Origin: an uncultured Hyphomonadaceae bacterium
GTDB lineage: Bacteria > Pseudomonadota > Alphaproteobacteria > Caulobacterales > Hyphomonadaceae
Direction of reading: 5' to 3'
Assembly (NCBI GenBank): GCA_913057945.1
Contig: CAJXOF010000004.1
Coordinates: 1 to 64,000 of the forward strand
DNA: 64,000 bases
This document shows, one piece after another, positions 27,149 to 36,169 of the stretch (the first letter of the stretch is position 1; every line of letters starts with the position of its first letter). The notes under the pieces were generated by a model that searched no databases, was not told the origin of the DNA, and saw nothing but the letters and a program-made list of their open reading frames with translations. Made by a program: the position numbers and the translations under genes.

Positions 27149-27826
27149 ATGCTTTTGACCCTTTCCAACGTCCTGGATGAAACAGATATCAACGATGCTC
27201 GCGATCTGGTCGCGACGCTTGGCTGGCGCGATGGCGCCGAAACAGCGGGCGGCATGGCCCGTGCGGTCAAGCGCAACCAGCAGGCCGATCTGACCTCTCG
27301 CACCGGCGCGCAGGTCCGCCAGTTGCTGAAGGCCAAGGTCGAGGGCCATCCGGTGCTGCGGGCCGCAGCCCAGCCGCGCCAGTTCTCGAAGCTGATCATC
27401 AGCCGCACCGAAGAGGGGGGCGGCTATGGTCATCATGTCGATAATCCTTTCATGGGGGCAGGAGAGTCGCGCCTGCGGACGGATCTCTCCTTCACGCTCT
27501 TCCTGTCCGACCCGGACAGCTATGAGGGCGGAGAATTGGAGATCGAGCTGGCGGGCATGACCCAGACCGTGAAATTGCCAGCGGGGGATCTGGTCCTCTA
27601 TCCCTCGACCAGCCTGCACCGGGTCGTGCCGGTCACGTCCGGCGCACGCCTTGTCTGTGTCGGCTGGATCGAGAGCAGCGTGAGCGATGCAGCGGTGCGG
27701 GAAATTGTCTTCGATCTCGAAAACCTGCGGTCCGGCCTCTCCGACAAGCTGGACCTGCAGTCGCCGGAAATGCTGATCCTGTCGAAAAGCATTTCCAATC
27801 TGGTACGCCGGTTCGGCCAGAGCTGA
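27149..27826 (+). CDS. Fe(II)/2-oxoglutarate PKHD-type hydroxylase (PiuC-like)
   Basis: 225 aa, the usual length. The metal triad is visible as H-x-D in GHHVDNPFM and the distal His in STSLHRVVPV; the oxoglutarate-binding Arg is likely in GARLVCVGW. The family is commonly linked to iron uptake loci. The upstream Fur-like box supports iron repression. The start has no strong ribosome site. It converges on radC with a five-base gap. Confidence 0.88.
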   Translation: MLLTLSNVLDETDINDARDLVATLGWRDGAETAGGMARAVKRNQQADLTSRTGAQVRQLLKAKVEGHPVLRAAAQPRQFSKLIISRTEEGGGYGHHVDNPFMGAGESRLRTDLSFTLFLSDPDSYEGGELEIELAGMTQTVKLPAGDLVLYPSTSLHRVVPVTSGARLVCVGWIESSVSDAAVREIVFDLENLRSGLSDKLDLQSPEMLILSKSISNLVRRFGQS

Positions 27827-27831
27827 GACGT

Positions 27832-28521
27832 CTAGATCAGGCCAGCCGATTTCAGGCTGGTGACTCCGCCGGTCCCGGCGATCAGATGGTCGTGTACAGT
27901 TATGTCAAACGGGTCCAGCGCGTCGATGATCTCGCGCGTGATGTCGATGTCGGCGCGCGACGGGGTCGGGTCGCCAGACGGATGATTGTGCACAAGGATC
28001 AGGGCAGAGGCGTGCAGCTCCAGCGCGCGGCGGGCAACCTCGCGCGTGTAGACCGGCGCATGGTCAACCGTGCCGTGTCCCATGATCTCGTCCGCGATCA
28101 GCTGGTTCTTCCGGTCGAGGAACAGGATGCGGAACTGTTCGCGCTTTTCATGCTGGAGTTCGGTGCGGACATAATCGATCAGCGCTGACCAGGAGGATAT
28201 GGCAGGCTTCTTCCGGATCGTCTCCCGGGAGGCCCGCGCATTGAGTTCGGCAATTGCCTTGAGATAGGCGGCGACGGTCACGCCGACACCGTCTACCTTG
28301 ATGAGATCAGAAGTTGGCGCGGCGAGGATGGCCGACAGGCTTCCGAACCGGGTCTCCAATGCCTTGGCAATCGGCTTCACATCCCGGCGCGGGATGAACG
28401 CCATCAACAGCACTTCCAGGACTTCGTAATTATTCAATGCGGTGGCCCCCCGCGTCAGCAATTTGCTGCGCAGGCGTTCGCGATGGCCTTTCCAGTGTGG
28501 TTCTTCGGGCATCGTGCTCAT
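27832..28521 (-). CDS. radC: RadC-family JAB/MPN protein
   Basis: 229 aa from MSTMPEEPHWKGHRERL; a second ATG three codons later is also possible. An N-terminal helix-hairpin-helix-like region (LIKVDGVGVTVAAYL) precedes the JAMM metalloprotease-like motif HNHPSGDPTPSRAD. Once thought a DNA repair protein, the family's biochemical role remains unsettled. Confidence 0.9.
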   Translation of the reverse strand: MSTMPEEPHWKGHRERLRSKLLTRGATALNNYEVLEVLLMAFIPRRDVKPIAKALETRFGSLSAILAAPTSDLIKVDGVGVTVAAYLKAIAELNARASRETIRKKPAISSWSALIDYVRTELQHEKREQFRILFLDRKNQLIADEIMGHGTVDHAPVYTREVARRALELHASALILVHNHPSGDPTPSRADIDITREIIDALDPFDITVHDHLIAGTGGVTSLKSAGLI

Positions 28522-28637
28522 TATGGTTGAAAGACCACGAAACGCGATCCCGATAAAGTAGCTACGATCATCTTGTATTGGGTGGGGGCTTGTTAAGCGC
28601 AAGCCCCGGCGTAGACTGGCCGTGGGAGGACAACAGA

Positions 28638-29261
28638 ATGCTGAACAGACTCATTGTTTTCGGGGCCAGCACGCTGGCGCTTTCGGGCTGCATGACTGCT
28701 CCGGCGGGCCATGATCATACTGGCGCGATGGCTGGCTATGTGCACGCCCTTCCGGACAAACTGGTTGTGTCTGGGGCAGGGGACGAAATCGAAAACCCGT
28801 TCCATCCCGTGCGGCTGCTATTGTCATCGGAAGAGTCAGTGGGAGATGTCACGGTCTATGAGTTCGAGCTGCCGCCGCGCAGCCCAGGCTCTCCGCCCCA
28901 TACGCACACGCGGGAAGACGAATATTTCTACATCATTTCCGGCGCGCTCAGCGTCATGACAGGCGACCAGATCCTGTCTCTCTATCCGGGAGACTTCGCC
29001 GCGCTGAACCGGGGCAATACGCACATGTTCTGGAATGCCAGCGACGAGACGACCCGGCTGATCATGACCACGACGGGCGGATCATTCGAAGGCTTCATGA
29101 ATAAGGCAGGGCCGCGGATCGCGGAGGCGAAGCCGGACTCAGCCGAAGCGGCCGGCGCCGTGATCGGCGAGCTGGCGGCTGAATACGGGATTACAATCTC
29201 GATGGAGAAGATGCCGCCAGAGGCCGCGCCCTTTTACATGCCGCCGCCTCCGGCAGACTAG
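28638..29261 (+). CDS. Cupin-domain lipoprotein
   Basis: 207 aa starting MLNRLIVFGASTLALSGCMT with lipobox LSGC, after GGGAGGA. The single cupin domain holds the metal-binding set PPHTHTREDEYFYIISG (HxH, E) and a later His in RGNTHMFWN. Conserved cupins of this kind may bind a metal and a small ligand; no specific activity can be assigned. Converges on map with a six-base gap. Confidence 0.78.
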   Translation: MLNRLIVFGASTLALSGCMTAPAGHDHTGAMAGYVHALPDKLVVSGAGDEIENPFHPVRLLLSSEESVGDVTVYEFELPPRSPGSPPHTHTREDEYFYIISGALSVMTGDQILSLYPGDFAALNRGNTHMFWNASDETTRLIMTTTGGSFEGFMNKAGPRIAEAKPDSAEAAGAVIGELAAEYGITISMEKMPPEAAPFYMPPPPAD

Positions 29262-29267
29262 CGGTCG

Positions 29268-30089
29268 CTAGAGCTGGACCTTGTGGGGTTGGTGCCAGCC
29301 TTTCGGGGATGTGGTGAAGATTTCCACGCCATCCTCGGTCACGCCGACGGAGTGCTCATATTGGGCTGACAGCTGGCGGTCGCGCGTCACGGCGGTCCAG
29401 CCATCGGGCAAGATCGCGGCGTCCTTGCGGCCAAGGTTCAGCATGGGCTCGACGGTGAAAAACATGCCCGGCTTCAGTTCCGGGCCGGTATTATAGTCCG
29501 CTGAGTGCACGACATTCGGCTCGTCATGGAACAGGCGGCCGAGGCCGTGGCCGCAGAAATCCTCAACGACCGACATGCGGTTCAGGCGGGCAATTTCAGA
29601 GATCGCGCCGCCAATGTCACCGAAGCGCTTGCCGGGCCTAATCTGGGCGATGCCGGCCATCAGCGCGTCATAGGTGATGTCCATCAGGCGCTCGGCCTTC
29701 CGCTTTACATTGCCAACGCCATACATGCGCGAATGGTCGCCATGCCAGCCATCGATAATCAGGGTGACATCGATATTGGCAATGTCGCCTTCCTTCAGCG
29801 GTTTGGCGCTGGGGATGCCGTGGCAAATGACATGATTGAGGGAGATGCAGCTGGCGTGGCGGTATCCGCGATAGCCAATTGTGGCAGAGGTGGCGCCATG
29901 GTCCATCACGAATTCGCGGACGAGAGTGTCGAGATGCTCGGTGGTTACGCCCGGTTTCACTTCCGGCACCAGCATGTCGAGGCATTCAGCAACCAGGCGA
30001 CCTGCCTTGCGCATGCCTTCGAAGCCTTCGGCATCGTGAATGCGGATTTCGCCTGTGCGCATCGGCAGCAGGAGGGAGGTGTCGGTCAT
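29268..30089 (-). CDS. map: Methionine aminopeptidase, type I
   Basis: 273 aa from ATG 30089. All five metal ligands are apparent: the two Asp in NIDVTLIIDGWHGDHSRM, His in GHGLGRLFHDEP, Glu in FFTVEPML and Glu in DGVEIFT. The enzyme removes the initiator methionine. A TTG one codon upstream is in frame but less likely. Confidence 0.95.
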   Translation of the reverse strand: MTDTSLLLPMRTGEIRIHDAEGFEGMRKAGRLVAECLDMLVPEVKPGVTTEHLDTLVREFVMDHGATSATIGYRGYRHASCISLNHVICHGIPSAKPLKEGDIANIDVTLIIDGWHGDHSRMYGVGNVKRKAERLMDITYDALMAGIAQIRPGKRFGDIGGAISEIARLNRMSVVEDFCGHGLGRLFHDEPNVVHSADYNTGPELKPGMFFTVEPMLNLGRKDAAILPDGWTAVTRDRQLSAQYEHSVGVTEDGVEIFTTSPKGWHQPHKVQL

Positions 30090-30190
30090 CAATCGGGGCC
30101 TTTCAGGGGCGGAAACGCGTGTGTCTGCCCCCTAGATAGCAATTTGCCCGGCGAAGTTCCACCTTCCGGCCTGCCAAACAGGCCCAAGTT

Positions 30191-30427
30191 TCAGGCGCCA
30201 TCCGTCTTGTCACGCTTTTCGGCGGCCGCTTCGGCAGACTTTGCCGCGCGTTTGAGCTCTTCGCGCCGCTCCTCATCGAAGCGTTCGGGTTCCTGATACA
30301 TTTCGCGTGTGCCTTCCTCGCTGATCGCTTCCGCTGTACGGGATTTCAGCCGACCACGACTGACGCCCCAGATCAGGGCGACCAGCAAGAGCAGCGCGCC
30401 TACGCCATATAAGAGTTCCGGTGCCAT
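30191..30427 (-). CDS. Small single-pass membrane protein
   Basis: 78 aa. One N-terminal helix (LLYGVGALLLLVALIWGVS) followed by a highly charged Glu/Arg/Lys/Ala-rich cytoplasmic tail likely to be helical. AGAGGAACA precedes the ATG. It lies 22 bases after osmC on the same strand. No family recognised. Confidence 0.6.
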   Translation of the reverse strand: MAPELLYGVGALLLLVALIWGVSRGRLKSRTAEAISEEGTREMYQEPERFDEERREELKRAAKSAEAAAEKRDKTDGA

Positions 30428-30449
30428 GGGTCTTGTTCCTCTGAAAGGG

Positions 30450-30887
30450 TTACTGGAGCTGGGTGCCGAGCGTGATGTCGATGGCGCCGAGGGCGACCGA
30501 CATCGGGCAGCCGGTCTTGGCCTTGTCCGCGATGGCGTCGAAATCATCCTGCTCGATGCCTTCAACCACGGCCGTAAGCGTCAAGGCACTGCGCGTGATC
30601 TCGAATCCGCCACCGTCTTTGGGCTCGACGGAGACGATGCATTTCGTATCCAGATCGGCGGCGGGCGTGCCGTTCTCGGCCAGCAAATGGGATAGCTGCA
30701 TGGTGAAACAGCCCGCATGGGCAGCGGCGAGCAATTCTTCCGGATTGGTCCCGGACGTCCCGCTTTCGTCTTCAAATCGCGCCTTGAAAGAATAGGCATG
30801 ATCGGTCAGCGCGCCGCTCTGCGTCGTGAGCGAGCCCTTGCCGTCCGCGAGGTTCCCGGACCAATGGGCGGTTGCATGACGTTTCAT
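30450..30887 (-). CDS. osmC: Osmotically inducible peroxidase OsmC
   Basis: 145 aa. The two redox Cys are in AAHAGCFTM and AKTGCPMS, and ESGTSGTNPEELLAAAHAGC follows the OsmC pattern closely. The enzyme reduces organic hydroperoxides. AAGGACA precedes the chosen ATG; an in-frame ATG five codons earlier is less well placed. Confidence 0.92.
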   Translation of the reverse strand: MKRHATAHWSGNLADGKGSLTTQSGALTDHAYSFKARFEDESGTSGTNPEELLAAAHAGCFTMQLSHLLAENGTPAADLDTKCIVSVEPKDGGGFEITRSALTLTAVVEGIEQDDFDAIADKAKTGCPMSVALGAIDITLGTQLQ

Positions 30888-31004
30888 GGCGTGTCCTTTC
30901 AATCAATAAGGTGTTGAAAAATGCAATGCGCGCAGCCTCAATACGTTCCCGCTTGCGTCGCTAATATGGTGCAGTCATGGTCCAGTCCTGCGGGAGAAAA
31001 AGGA

Positions 31005-32354
31005 ATGCGCTCAATGCCGAAATTGGAAGACTGTCGTCGACACCTGGTCGGGTTCACCTTTGCCTTGGCGGCCCTGTCGCTGCCGGTATTACCCGTTACG
31101 GCGGAGCAGAATGGGACGGCAGGCTGGCCGTCTCTTGCCGATGTTGATTCCGGCACGGGATTCAGTGCGGACGGGCTGAACGCGCTCGACGAACGCCTGC
31201 AGAAATTTGTCTCGGACGGGCATGTCGTCGGCCTGCAGGCCTTGCTCGTAAAAGACGGACAGGTTGCCCATTACGGGGAATACGGGGTGCGCGATGTCGA
31301 GACGGCGACGCCGGTGCAAGCAGGCACGCTGTACCGGATCTACTCCATGACAAAGCCGATTACCGGCGTGGCGCTCATGCAGCTCTACGAGGAGGGGAAG
31401 TTCGATCTCGACGACCCGATCACGCAATACATTCCCGAGTTCGAGGCGCTGAAGGTACTCGCTGGCGAGACTGAGGAGGGCACCCCGATCCTGAAGGATT
31501 TGGCGCGTCCGGCAACGATGCGGGAATTGATGAGTCACTCGGCCGGGTTCGCCTATGGCCTCGGCGGCGACGATTATGCCAACGCACAGTTTCGGGAACA
31601 GAACGTCCTCAAATCACCCGACCCGCAGACCTTCATCGACAAGGTGGCGGGCATCCCGCTGCTGCATGAGCCGGGCAAAGTCTGGTATTATTCGGTGGCG
31701 GTCGATATCCAGGGCTATCTGGTGGAGAAATTCTCCGGCATGTCTCTTGGCGAATACCTGAAGAAAAATGTCTTCACGCCGCTGAACATGGATGACACCG
31801 GCTTCTATGTTCCCGACGCAGAATATGACCGCCTGTCGGACGTGATGTACTACGCGCCCGAGCAGGAAGCCTTCTTTCCGTTCTACACCGAGAATGTGCA
31901 ATTCCGGCAGTCAACCATCGCTTTCGAATCCGGGGGCGGGGGTCTTGTGTCCACGATCGACGACTATGCCCGGTTTTGCCAGATGATGCTCAATGGCGGT
32001 ACGCTGGATGGCAAGCGCATTCTGGAGGAGGGCACGGTGGCCCTGATGCGGAAAAACCAGCTGCCGCCAAATGCCGGCGTTGAATTCGATGGCACGCAAA
32101 GAAGCGCTGTCGCGCCGAAGCGCCGCGACTTCGGCATCGACTTCGCCATCATCTCCGATCCGGTCGCCATGGACAGTCCCGCCGGGACCGGCACCTATTA
32201 TTGGGGCGGGGCCGCTGGCACATGGTTCTGGATCGATCCGGAAAACGACCTATTCTTCATCGGCATGATCCAGCGCTTCGGCGCGCTGCCGGGGGAGCCC
32301 GCAGGTTTTCGTGAGGAATCAATGCGGCTCGTCTATGAGGCGCTTGAAGAATAG
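31005..32354 (+). CDS. Serine hydrolase, class C beta-lactamase fold
   Basis: 449 aa with a signal peptide (cleavage near VTAEQ). SxxK is in YSMTKPITG and the Tyr motif in WYYSVAVD. GGAAGTWFWIDPEND near the C-terminus fits the third motif region. This branch includes EstB-type esterases and D-aminopeptidase-like enzymes. The ATG 31005 follows GGGAGAAAAAGGA; further in-frame upstream codons lack signal-peptide character. Confidence 0.83.
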   Translation: MRSMPKLEDCRRHLVGFTFALAALSLPVLPVTAEQNGTAGWPSLADVDSGTGFSADGLNALDERLQKFVSDGHVVGLQALLVKDGQVAHYGEYGVRDVETATPVQAGTLYRIYSMTKPITGVALMQLYEEGKFDLDDPITQYIPEFEALKVLAGETEEGTPILKDLARPATMRELMSHSAGFAYGLGGDDYANAQFREQNVLKSPDPQTFIDKVAGIPLLHEPGKVWYYSVAVDIQGYLVEKFSGMSLGEYLKKNVFTPLNMDDTGFYVPDAEYDRLSDVMYYAPEQEAFFPFYTENVQFRQSTIAFESGGGGLVSTIDDYARFCQMMLNGGTLDGKRILEEGTVALMRKNQLPPNAGVEFDGTQRSAVAPKRRDFGIDFAIISDPVAMDSPAGTGTYYWGGAAGTWFWIDPENDLFFIGMIQRFGALPGEPAGFREESMRLVYEALEE

Positions 32355-32377
32355 GCCAGTCTGGGCAAAGTGTTGGT

Positions 32378-33151
32378 ATGATAAAAAAATCTCCTACGGC
32401 AGCCGTCCTCCTGATCGGGGACGAGCTGCTCTCCGGTCGGACGCGCGACATCAATCTGCAACAGATCGCTTCCTACCTTGCGCCGCTCGGCATTCCCGTG
32501 CGTGAGACGCGGATCGTGCCCGATGTAGAGGACGAGATTGTCGAGGCGGTGAATTCGCTTCGTGTGAAGTACACCTATGTCTTCACGACGGGGGGCATCG
32601 GCCCGACGCATGATGACATCACCGCCGATGCCATCGCCAAGGCGTTCGGGGTGGAGATTTCGGAACATCCTGAAGTGACCGCCATGCTGGCGAAACGCTA
32701 TGAAGAAATGGGTACCGACTACACACCCGCCCGGCGGCGCATGGCGCGTATTCCGCATGGCGCACAGATCGTGGCCAATCCCGTTTCCGGGGCACCGGGC
32801 TTCCAGACCGGGAATGTCTTCACACTGGCGGGTGTGCCCTCGGTCGCGCGGGCCATGCTGGAGGATATCGGACCAAGGCTCGAGACCGGGGCGGTGATCC
32901 ACAAGATCACGATCCGGGGCAGGGGCCTGCGCGAGGGCGACATTGCCGAACCGCTGGGCGCACTGGCCAAGGAGATGCCGGACGTGGCGCTCGGCTCCTA
33001 TCCCTGGTTCCGGGGCATTGGCGACAATGGCGTCCACCTCGTCGCCAGCACAATCCAGGAAAACCTGATCCCCCTGATTACGGACAAGCTTGAGGCGATC
33101 ATCTCCGCAACAGGCGTCCAGCCCGAGCGGGTCGAGGACGCAAACGCATGA
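32378..33151 (+). CDS. Molybdopterin-binding domain protein (CinA N-terminal type)
   Basis: 257 aa. The MoCF-type core holds AAVLLIGDELLSGRTRD and FTTGGIGPTHDDITADA, the family's ligand-binding motif. It lacks the C-terminal amidase domain of full-length CinA, matching the stand-alone alphaproteobacterial form of unsettled role. The stop overlaps the next start (ATGA), so the two are coupled. Confidence 0.85.
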   Translation: MIKKSPTAAVLLIGDELLSGRTRDINLQQIASYLAPLGIPVRETRIVPDVEDEIVEAVNSLRVKYTYVFTTGGIGPTHDDITADAIAKAFGVEISEHPEVTAMLAKRYEEMGTDYTPARRRMARIPHGAQIVANPVSGAPGFQTGNVFTLAGVPSVARAMLEDIGPRLETGAVIHKITIRGRGLREGDIAEPLGALAKEMPDVALGSYPWFRGIGDNGVHLVASTIQENLIPLITDKLEAIISATGVQPERVEDANA

Positions 33152-33633
33152 GCTTCCTGGCGCGCACCCCCGTGATCTGGACCAGCTTCCTTCTGATGCT
33201 GGTCATAGGTGTGGGGTTCGGCCTGTGCCGACCGATGGTGGGCGGCGCGTTCCTTGACATGACGTCCGACCCGGAGATGAGCCGGACGATCATCGCAACG
33301 ATGAGTGATGCCCAGCGCACGGCGCACGCCTGGGTGACGGTGCTGCTGGATACGGCCTATCCACTGGCCTATGGCGGGTTCCTCGGCGGTGTGGCGCTGC
33401 GCTTTTTCGGCAAGTTCGGGACATATGCGGCGCTCCCCGCGCTTGGCGTGGTCATAATCGACCTGACCGAGAACCTCGTGCAGGTGCTGGCTCTTGCCGG
33501 ATGGGTCGATGCACTGGACGCCAAGACCTGGCTGACGCCGCTGAAATTCGGCCTGTTCTTCCTGGCGGCCGGTGTTGCCGTGATTGGCTTGGTGATTGGC
33601 GTCGTGGGTCTCCTCCGTCAGCGCCGCGCCTGA
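33148..33633 (+). CDS. Membrane protein of unknown function
   Basis: 161 aa with about four helices: IWTSFLLMLVIGVGFGLC, a central pair around AYGGFLGGVALRFF and AALPALGVVIIDL, and FFLAAGVAVIGLVIGVVGLL. Translationally coupled to the molybdopterin-binding gene by a four-base overlap. No family recognised. Confidence 0.65.
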   Translation: MSFLARTPVIWTSFLLMLVIGVGFGLCRPMVGGAFLDMTSDPEMSRTIIATMSDAQRTAHAWVTVLLDTAYPLAYGGFLGGVALRFFGKFGTYAALPALGVVIIDLTENLVQVLALAGWVDALDAKTWLTPLKFGLFFLAAGVAVIGLVIGVVGLLRQRRA

Positions 33634-33719
33634 GCGCCGTCCAAATCGTCGCAACGTCAGGCATGGTCCTCCTGTCTCGTCCTCGCTAAGAGAGGCGCAG
33701 AGGAAAATTGGAGAACCCC

Positions 33720-34502
33720 ATGGCGGAAGATATTGTAAAGGTGGAGCTGGACGGCCCCGTCGCGCTCGTGACGCTGAACCGGCCGGACGCGCTGAACGCC
33801 CTGAACCGCGCCCTGCGCGCCGAGATCGTCAGCGTCTTCAACGAACTGGCCCAGAACAACGAGGTTCGCGCCGTCGTGCTGACCGGGGCCGGGCGCGCCT
33901 TCACCGCTGGCATCGATCTGAAAGAGGCTGGCCAGACCGGCTTCGCGCTCGGCGCGGATGAGGATTCCAAATCGATCGACATGGCCCGCGCGCTCAGGGA
34001 CTATCCGTGGCCGATCATCGGCGCGATCAATGGCTTTGCCATCACCGGCGGCTTCGAGCTGGCCTTGATGTGCGATGTGTTGCTCGCCTCTGAACATGCC
34101 AAGTTCGCCGATACCCATGCCCGTGTCGGCATCGTGCCGGGCTGGGGCCTGTCGCAGAAACTGTCCCGTATGATCGGCATCAGCCGCGCCAAGGAATTGT
34201 CCTTCACCGGCAACTTCCTCGACGCGCACACGGCCGAGCGCTGGGGCCTGGTAAACCGGGTCTATGAGGCCGATGAACTCGTGCCCGCCGCCATGAAGCT
34301 GGCGCATGACATGTGCGGTTCGCAGCCGGACCTGCTCAAGCAGTACAAGGCGCTGATCGATGATGGCTATGGCATGAATTTCGCCGCCGCCATGAAAGAG
34401 GAAGTCAAACGCTCCATCGCCCATGCCGACTCCGTGACGGCAGACGCCGTGGAAGAGGCTCGCAAGCAGGTCACCGCGCGTGGCCGGGACCAGCAGGAGT
34501 AG
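33720..34502 (+). CDS. Enoyl-CoA hydratase/isomerase family protein
   Basis: 260 aa. Crotonase-fold markers: VALVTLNRPDALNALN, the oxyanion-hole segment GRAFTAGIDLKE, and AINGFAITGGFELALMCD. The second catalytic Glu position sits around ARVGIVPGWG, where Gly replaces the usual Glu, so strict hydratase activity is uncertain. GGAG precedes the ATG. The thiolase follows after six bases, suggesting a two-gene beta-oxidation-type operon. Confidence 0.85.
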   Translation: MAEDIVKVELDGPVALVTLNRPDALNALNRALRAEIVSVFNELAQNNEVRAVVLTGAGRAFTAGIDLKEAGQTGFALGADEDSKSIDMARALRDYPWPIIGAINGFAITGGFELALMCDVLLASEHAKFADTHARVGIVPGWGLSQKLSRMIGISRAKELSFTGNFLDAHTAERWGLVNRVYEADELVPAAMKLAHDMCGSQPDLLKQYKALIDDGYGMNFAAAMKEEVKRSIAHADSVTADAVEEARKQVTARGRDQQE

Positions 34503-34508
34503 GGCGCC

Positions 34509-35720
34509 ATGAGAGATGTAGTCATCTGCGAACCCGTCCGCACCGCCGTTGGCGGCTTTGGCGGCGCCTTCAAGACCGTTCACGCGCATGAGATGGCCTC
34601 GCATGTCATCCGGGAACTGATGGCGAAGACAAAACTGCCCGCCGAGGCAGTCGAGGACTGCATTTTCGCACAATGCTATCCGACCATGGAGGCCCCGGCC
34701 TTCGGGCGGATGGTGGCGCTCGATGCCGGGCTGACCACATCGACCGGCGGTTACCAGATCGACCGGCGCTGCGGTTCCGGCCTGCAGGCGGTGATCAATG
34801 CCGTGATGCAGGTTGCGACCGGCGCGAATGACGTCGTTATCGCGGGCGGGGCGGAGAGCATGTCGAATGCGCCGTTTTTCTCCATCGACATGCGCTGGAA
34901 CATCAAGGGCGATGGCCTGATGCTGCATGATGGCCTGTCGCGCGGACGCTATACGGCCGGTGGCAAGAATCATCCCGTGCCGGGCGGCATGATCGAGACG
35001 GCGGAAAATCTTCGCCGGGATTACCAGATCACGCGCGACGCTCAGGACCAGTTCGCCTATAATTCGCACATGAAGGCGGCTGCGGCCCAGAAGTCCGGAA
35101 AGTTCGCTGAAGAGATCATTCCGTATACAGTGAAAGGCCGCAAGGCCGACACGGTCGTGGATCAGGATGAGCACATCCGTCCGGATTCGTCCCTGGAGAA
35201 ACTGTCCACGTTGCGCGCCATCCGGGGCAAGGTGGATGGCCAGTCGACCGTGACAGCGGGCAATGCCTCCGGCCAGAATGATGGCGCGGCGGCGTGTATC
35301 GTCTGTACGCGGGAAGCGGCTGAGAAATATGGCCTGAAGCCCCTTGGGCGGCTTGTCTCATGGTCCGTTGCCGGCGTTGGTCCGGAAGTCATGGGCATCG
35401 GCCCGGTGCCCTCCAGCCAGAAAGCGCTGAAGACGGCCGGGCTTGAGCTGAAGGACATTGACGTCATCGAACTCAACGAGGCCTTCGCGGCGCAGGTGCT
35501 CGCCTGCACCAAGGCGCTCGACTTCTCGGATGATGACATGGAGCGGCTGAACGTGAACGGATCGGGCATCTCGCTGGGGCATCCGGTTGGCGCGACCGGC
35601 GTGCGTATCCTGACCACGATGCTGCGGGAAATGGAGCGTCGCGAAGCGCGCTACGGTCTGGAGACCATGTGCATCGGCGGCGGGCAGGGGCTCGCAGCCG
35701 TGTTCGAGCGGGTCAGCTAG
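34509..35720 (+). CDS. Acetyl-CoA acyltransferase (thiolase)
   Basis: 403 aa. Nucleophile Cys in DRRCGSGLQAV (near residue 92), GHPVGATGVR with the His, and CIGGGQGLA with the second Cys: the complete thiolase set. It cleaves 3-ketoacyl-CoA with CoA, or runs in reverse. Paired with the upstream hydratase-fold gene; a stem-loop follows it. Confidence 0.93.
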   Translation: MRDVVICEPVRTAVGGFGGAFKTVHAHEMASHVIRELMAKTKLPAEAVEDCIFAQCYPTMEAPAFGRMVALDAGLTTSTGGYQIDRRCGSGLQAVINAVMQVATGANDVVIAGGAESMSNAPFFSIDMRWNIKGDGLMLHDGLSRGRYTAGGKNHPVPGGMIETAENLRRDYQITRDAQDQFAYNSHMKAAAAQKSGKFAEEIIPYTVKGRKADTVVDQDEHIRPDSSLEKLSTLRAIRGKVDGQSTVTAGNASGQNDGAAACIVCTREAAEKYGLKPLGRLVSWSVAGVGPEVMGIGPVPSSQKALKTAGLELKDIDVIELNEAFAAQVLACTKALDFSDDDMERLNVNGSGISLGHPVGATGVRILTTMLREMERREARYGLETMCIGGGQGLAAVFERVS

Positions 35721-35756
35721 GCCAGCTTTCGCGCAAATCCTATCCCGTATAGCCAT

Positions 35757-35782
35757 CCCCGGCAAAACCGATTATGCCGGGG
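35757..35782 (+). terminator. Stem-loop after the thiolase gene
   Basis: CCCCGGCA pairs with TGCCGGGG across a 10-base loop, 36 bases after the thiolase stop and just ahead of tRNA-Leu. No U-run follows, so it may be a Rho-assisted or merely stabilising 3' end. Confidence 0.45.
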
Positions 35783-35791
35783 ACCGGCCAT

Positions 35792-35878
35792 GCGGGCGTG
35801 GCGAAATTGGTATACGCAAGGGACTTAAAATCCCTCGGCCGCAAGGCCTTGCCGGTTCGAGCCCGGCCGCCCGCACCA
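35792..35878 (+). tRNA. tRNA-Leu (anticodon UAA)
   Basis: 87 nt including an encoded CCA. Acceptor GCGGGCG pairs with CGCCCGC, discriminator A. Anticodon stem AGGGA/TCCCT with loop CTTAAAA gives UAA. A long variable arm (GGCCGCAAGGCCTT) and T-loop GGTTCGAGCCC fit a class II leucine tRNA. Confidence 0.97.
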
Positions 35879-35974
35879 TTTCTTTCCTTCTCTTCGCGCG
35901 ACCTGCTGCAGGGTCCGGAAATCCCGTGTCTGGTATGTGGCTTGCATATTTCTCGCTCAAGAGGAGAAAATGTC

Positions 35975-36133
35975 ATGTACCCCGCCATCCTGTCCTGCCG
36001 TCGCCCAAAACTGCAGCTTCTACGCCTGTCCGGGGCCTGTCTTCCGGCTCCGTCAGCACCGGGTTCATGCCCAAAACGCATAGAGCCTATTTCGTCTTTC
36101 GGGGAACAAAAGGACAATCTCGTACATATCTAG
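35975..36133 (+). CDS. Possible small ORF between tRNA-Leu and mlaC
   Basis: A strong ribosome-site-like AAGAGGAG (35959-35966) is followed eight bases later by ATG 35975, opening a 52-codon frame starting MYPAILSCRRPK. A second frame from ATG 35970 gives 37 residues with four Cys (CTPPSC and NCSFYAC). Neither has a known match. The 291-base gap between the tRNA and mlaC otherwise holds nothing I can name. Confidence 0.25.
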   Translation: MYPAILSCRRPKLQLLRLSGACLPAPSAPGSCPKRIEPISSFGEQKDNLVHI

Positions 36134-36169
36134 AGGGCAACACGACAAGTAGTCACAAGGATTTGCCCC

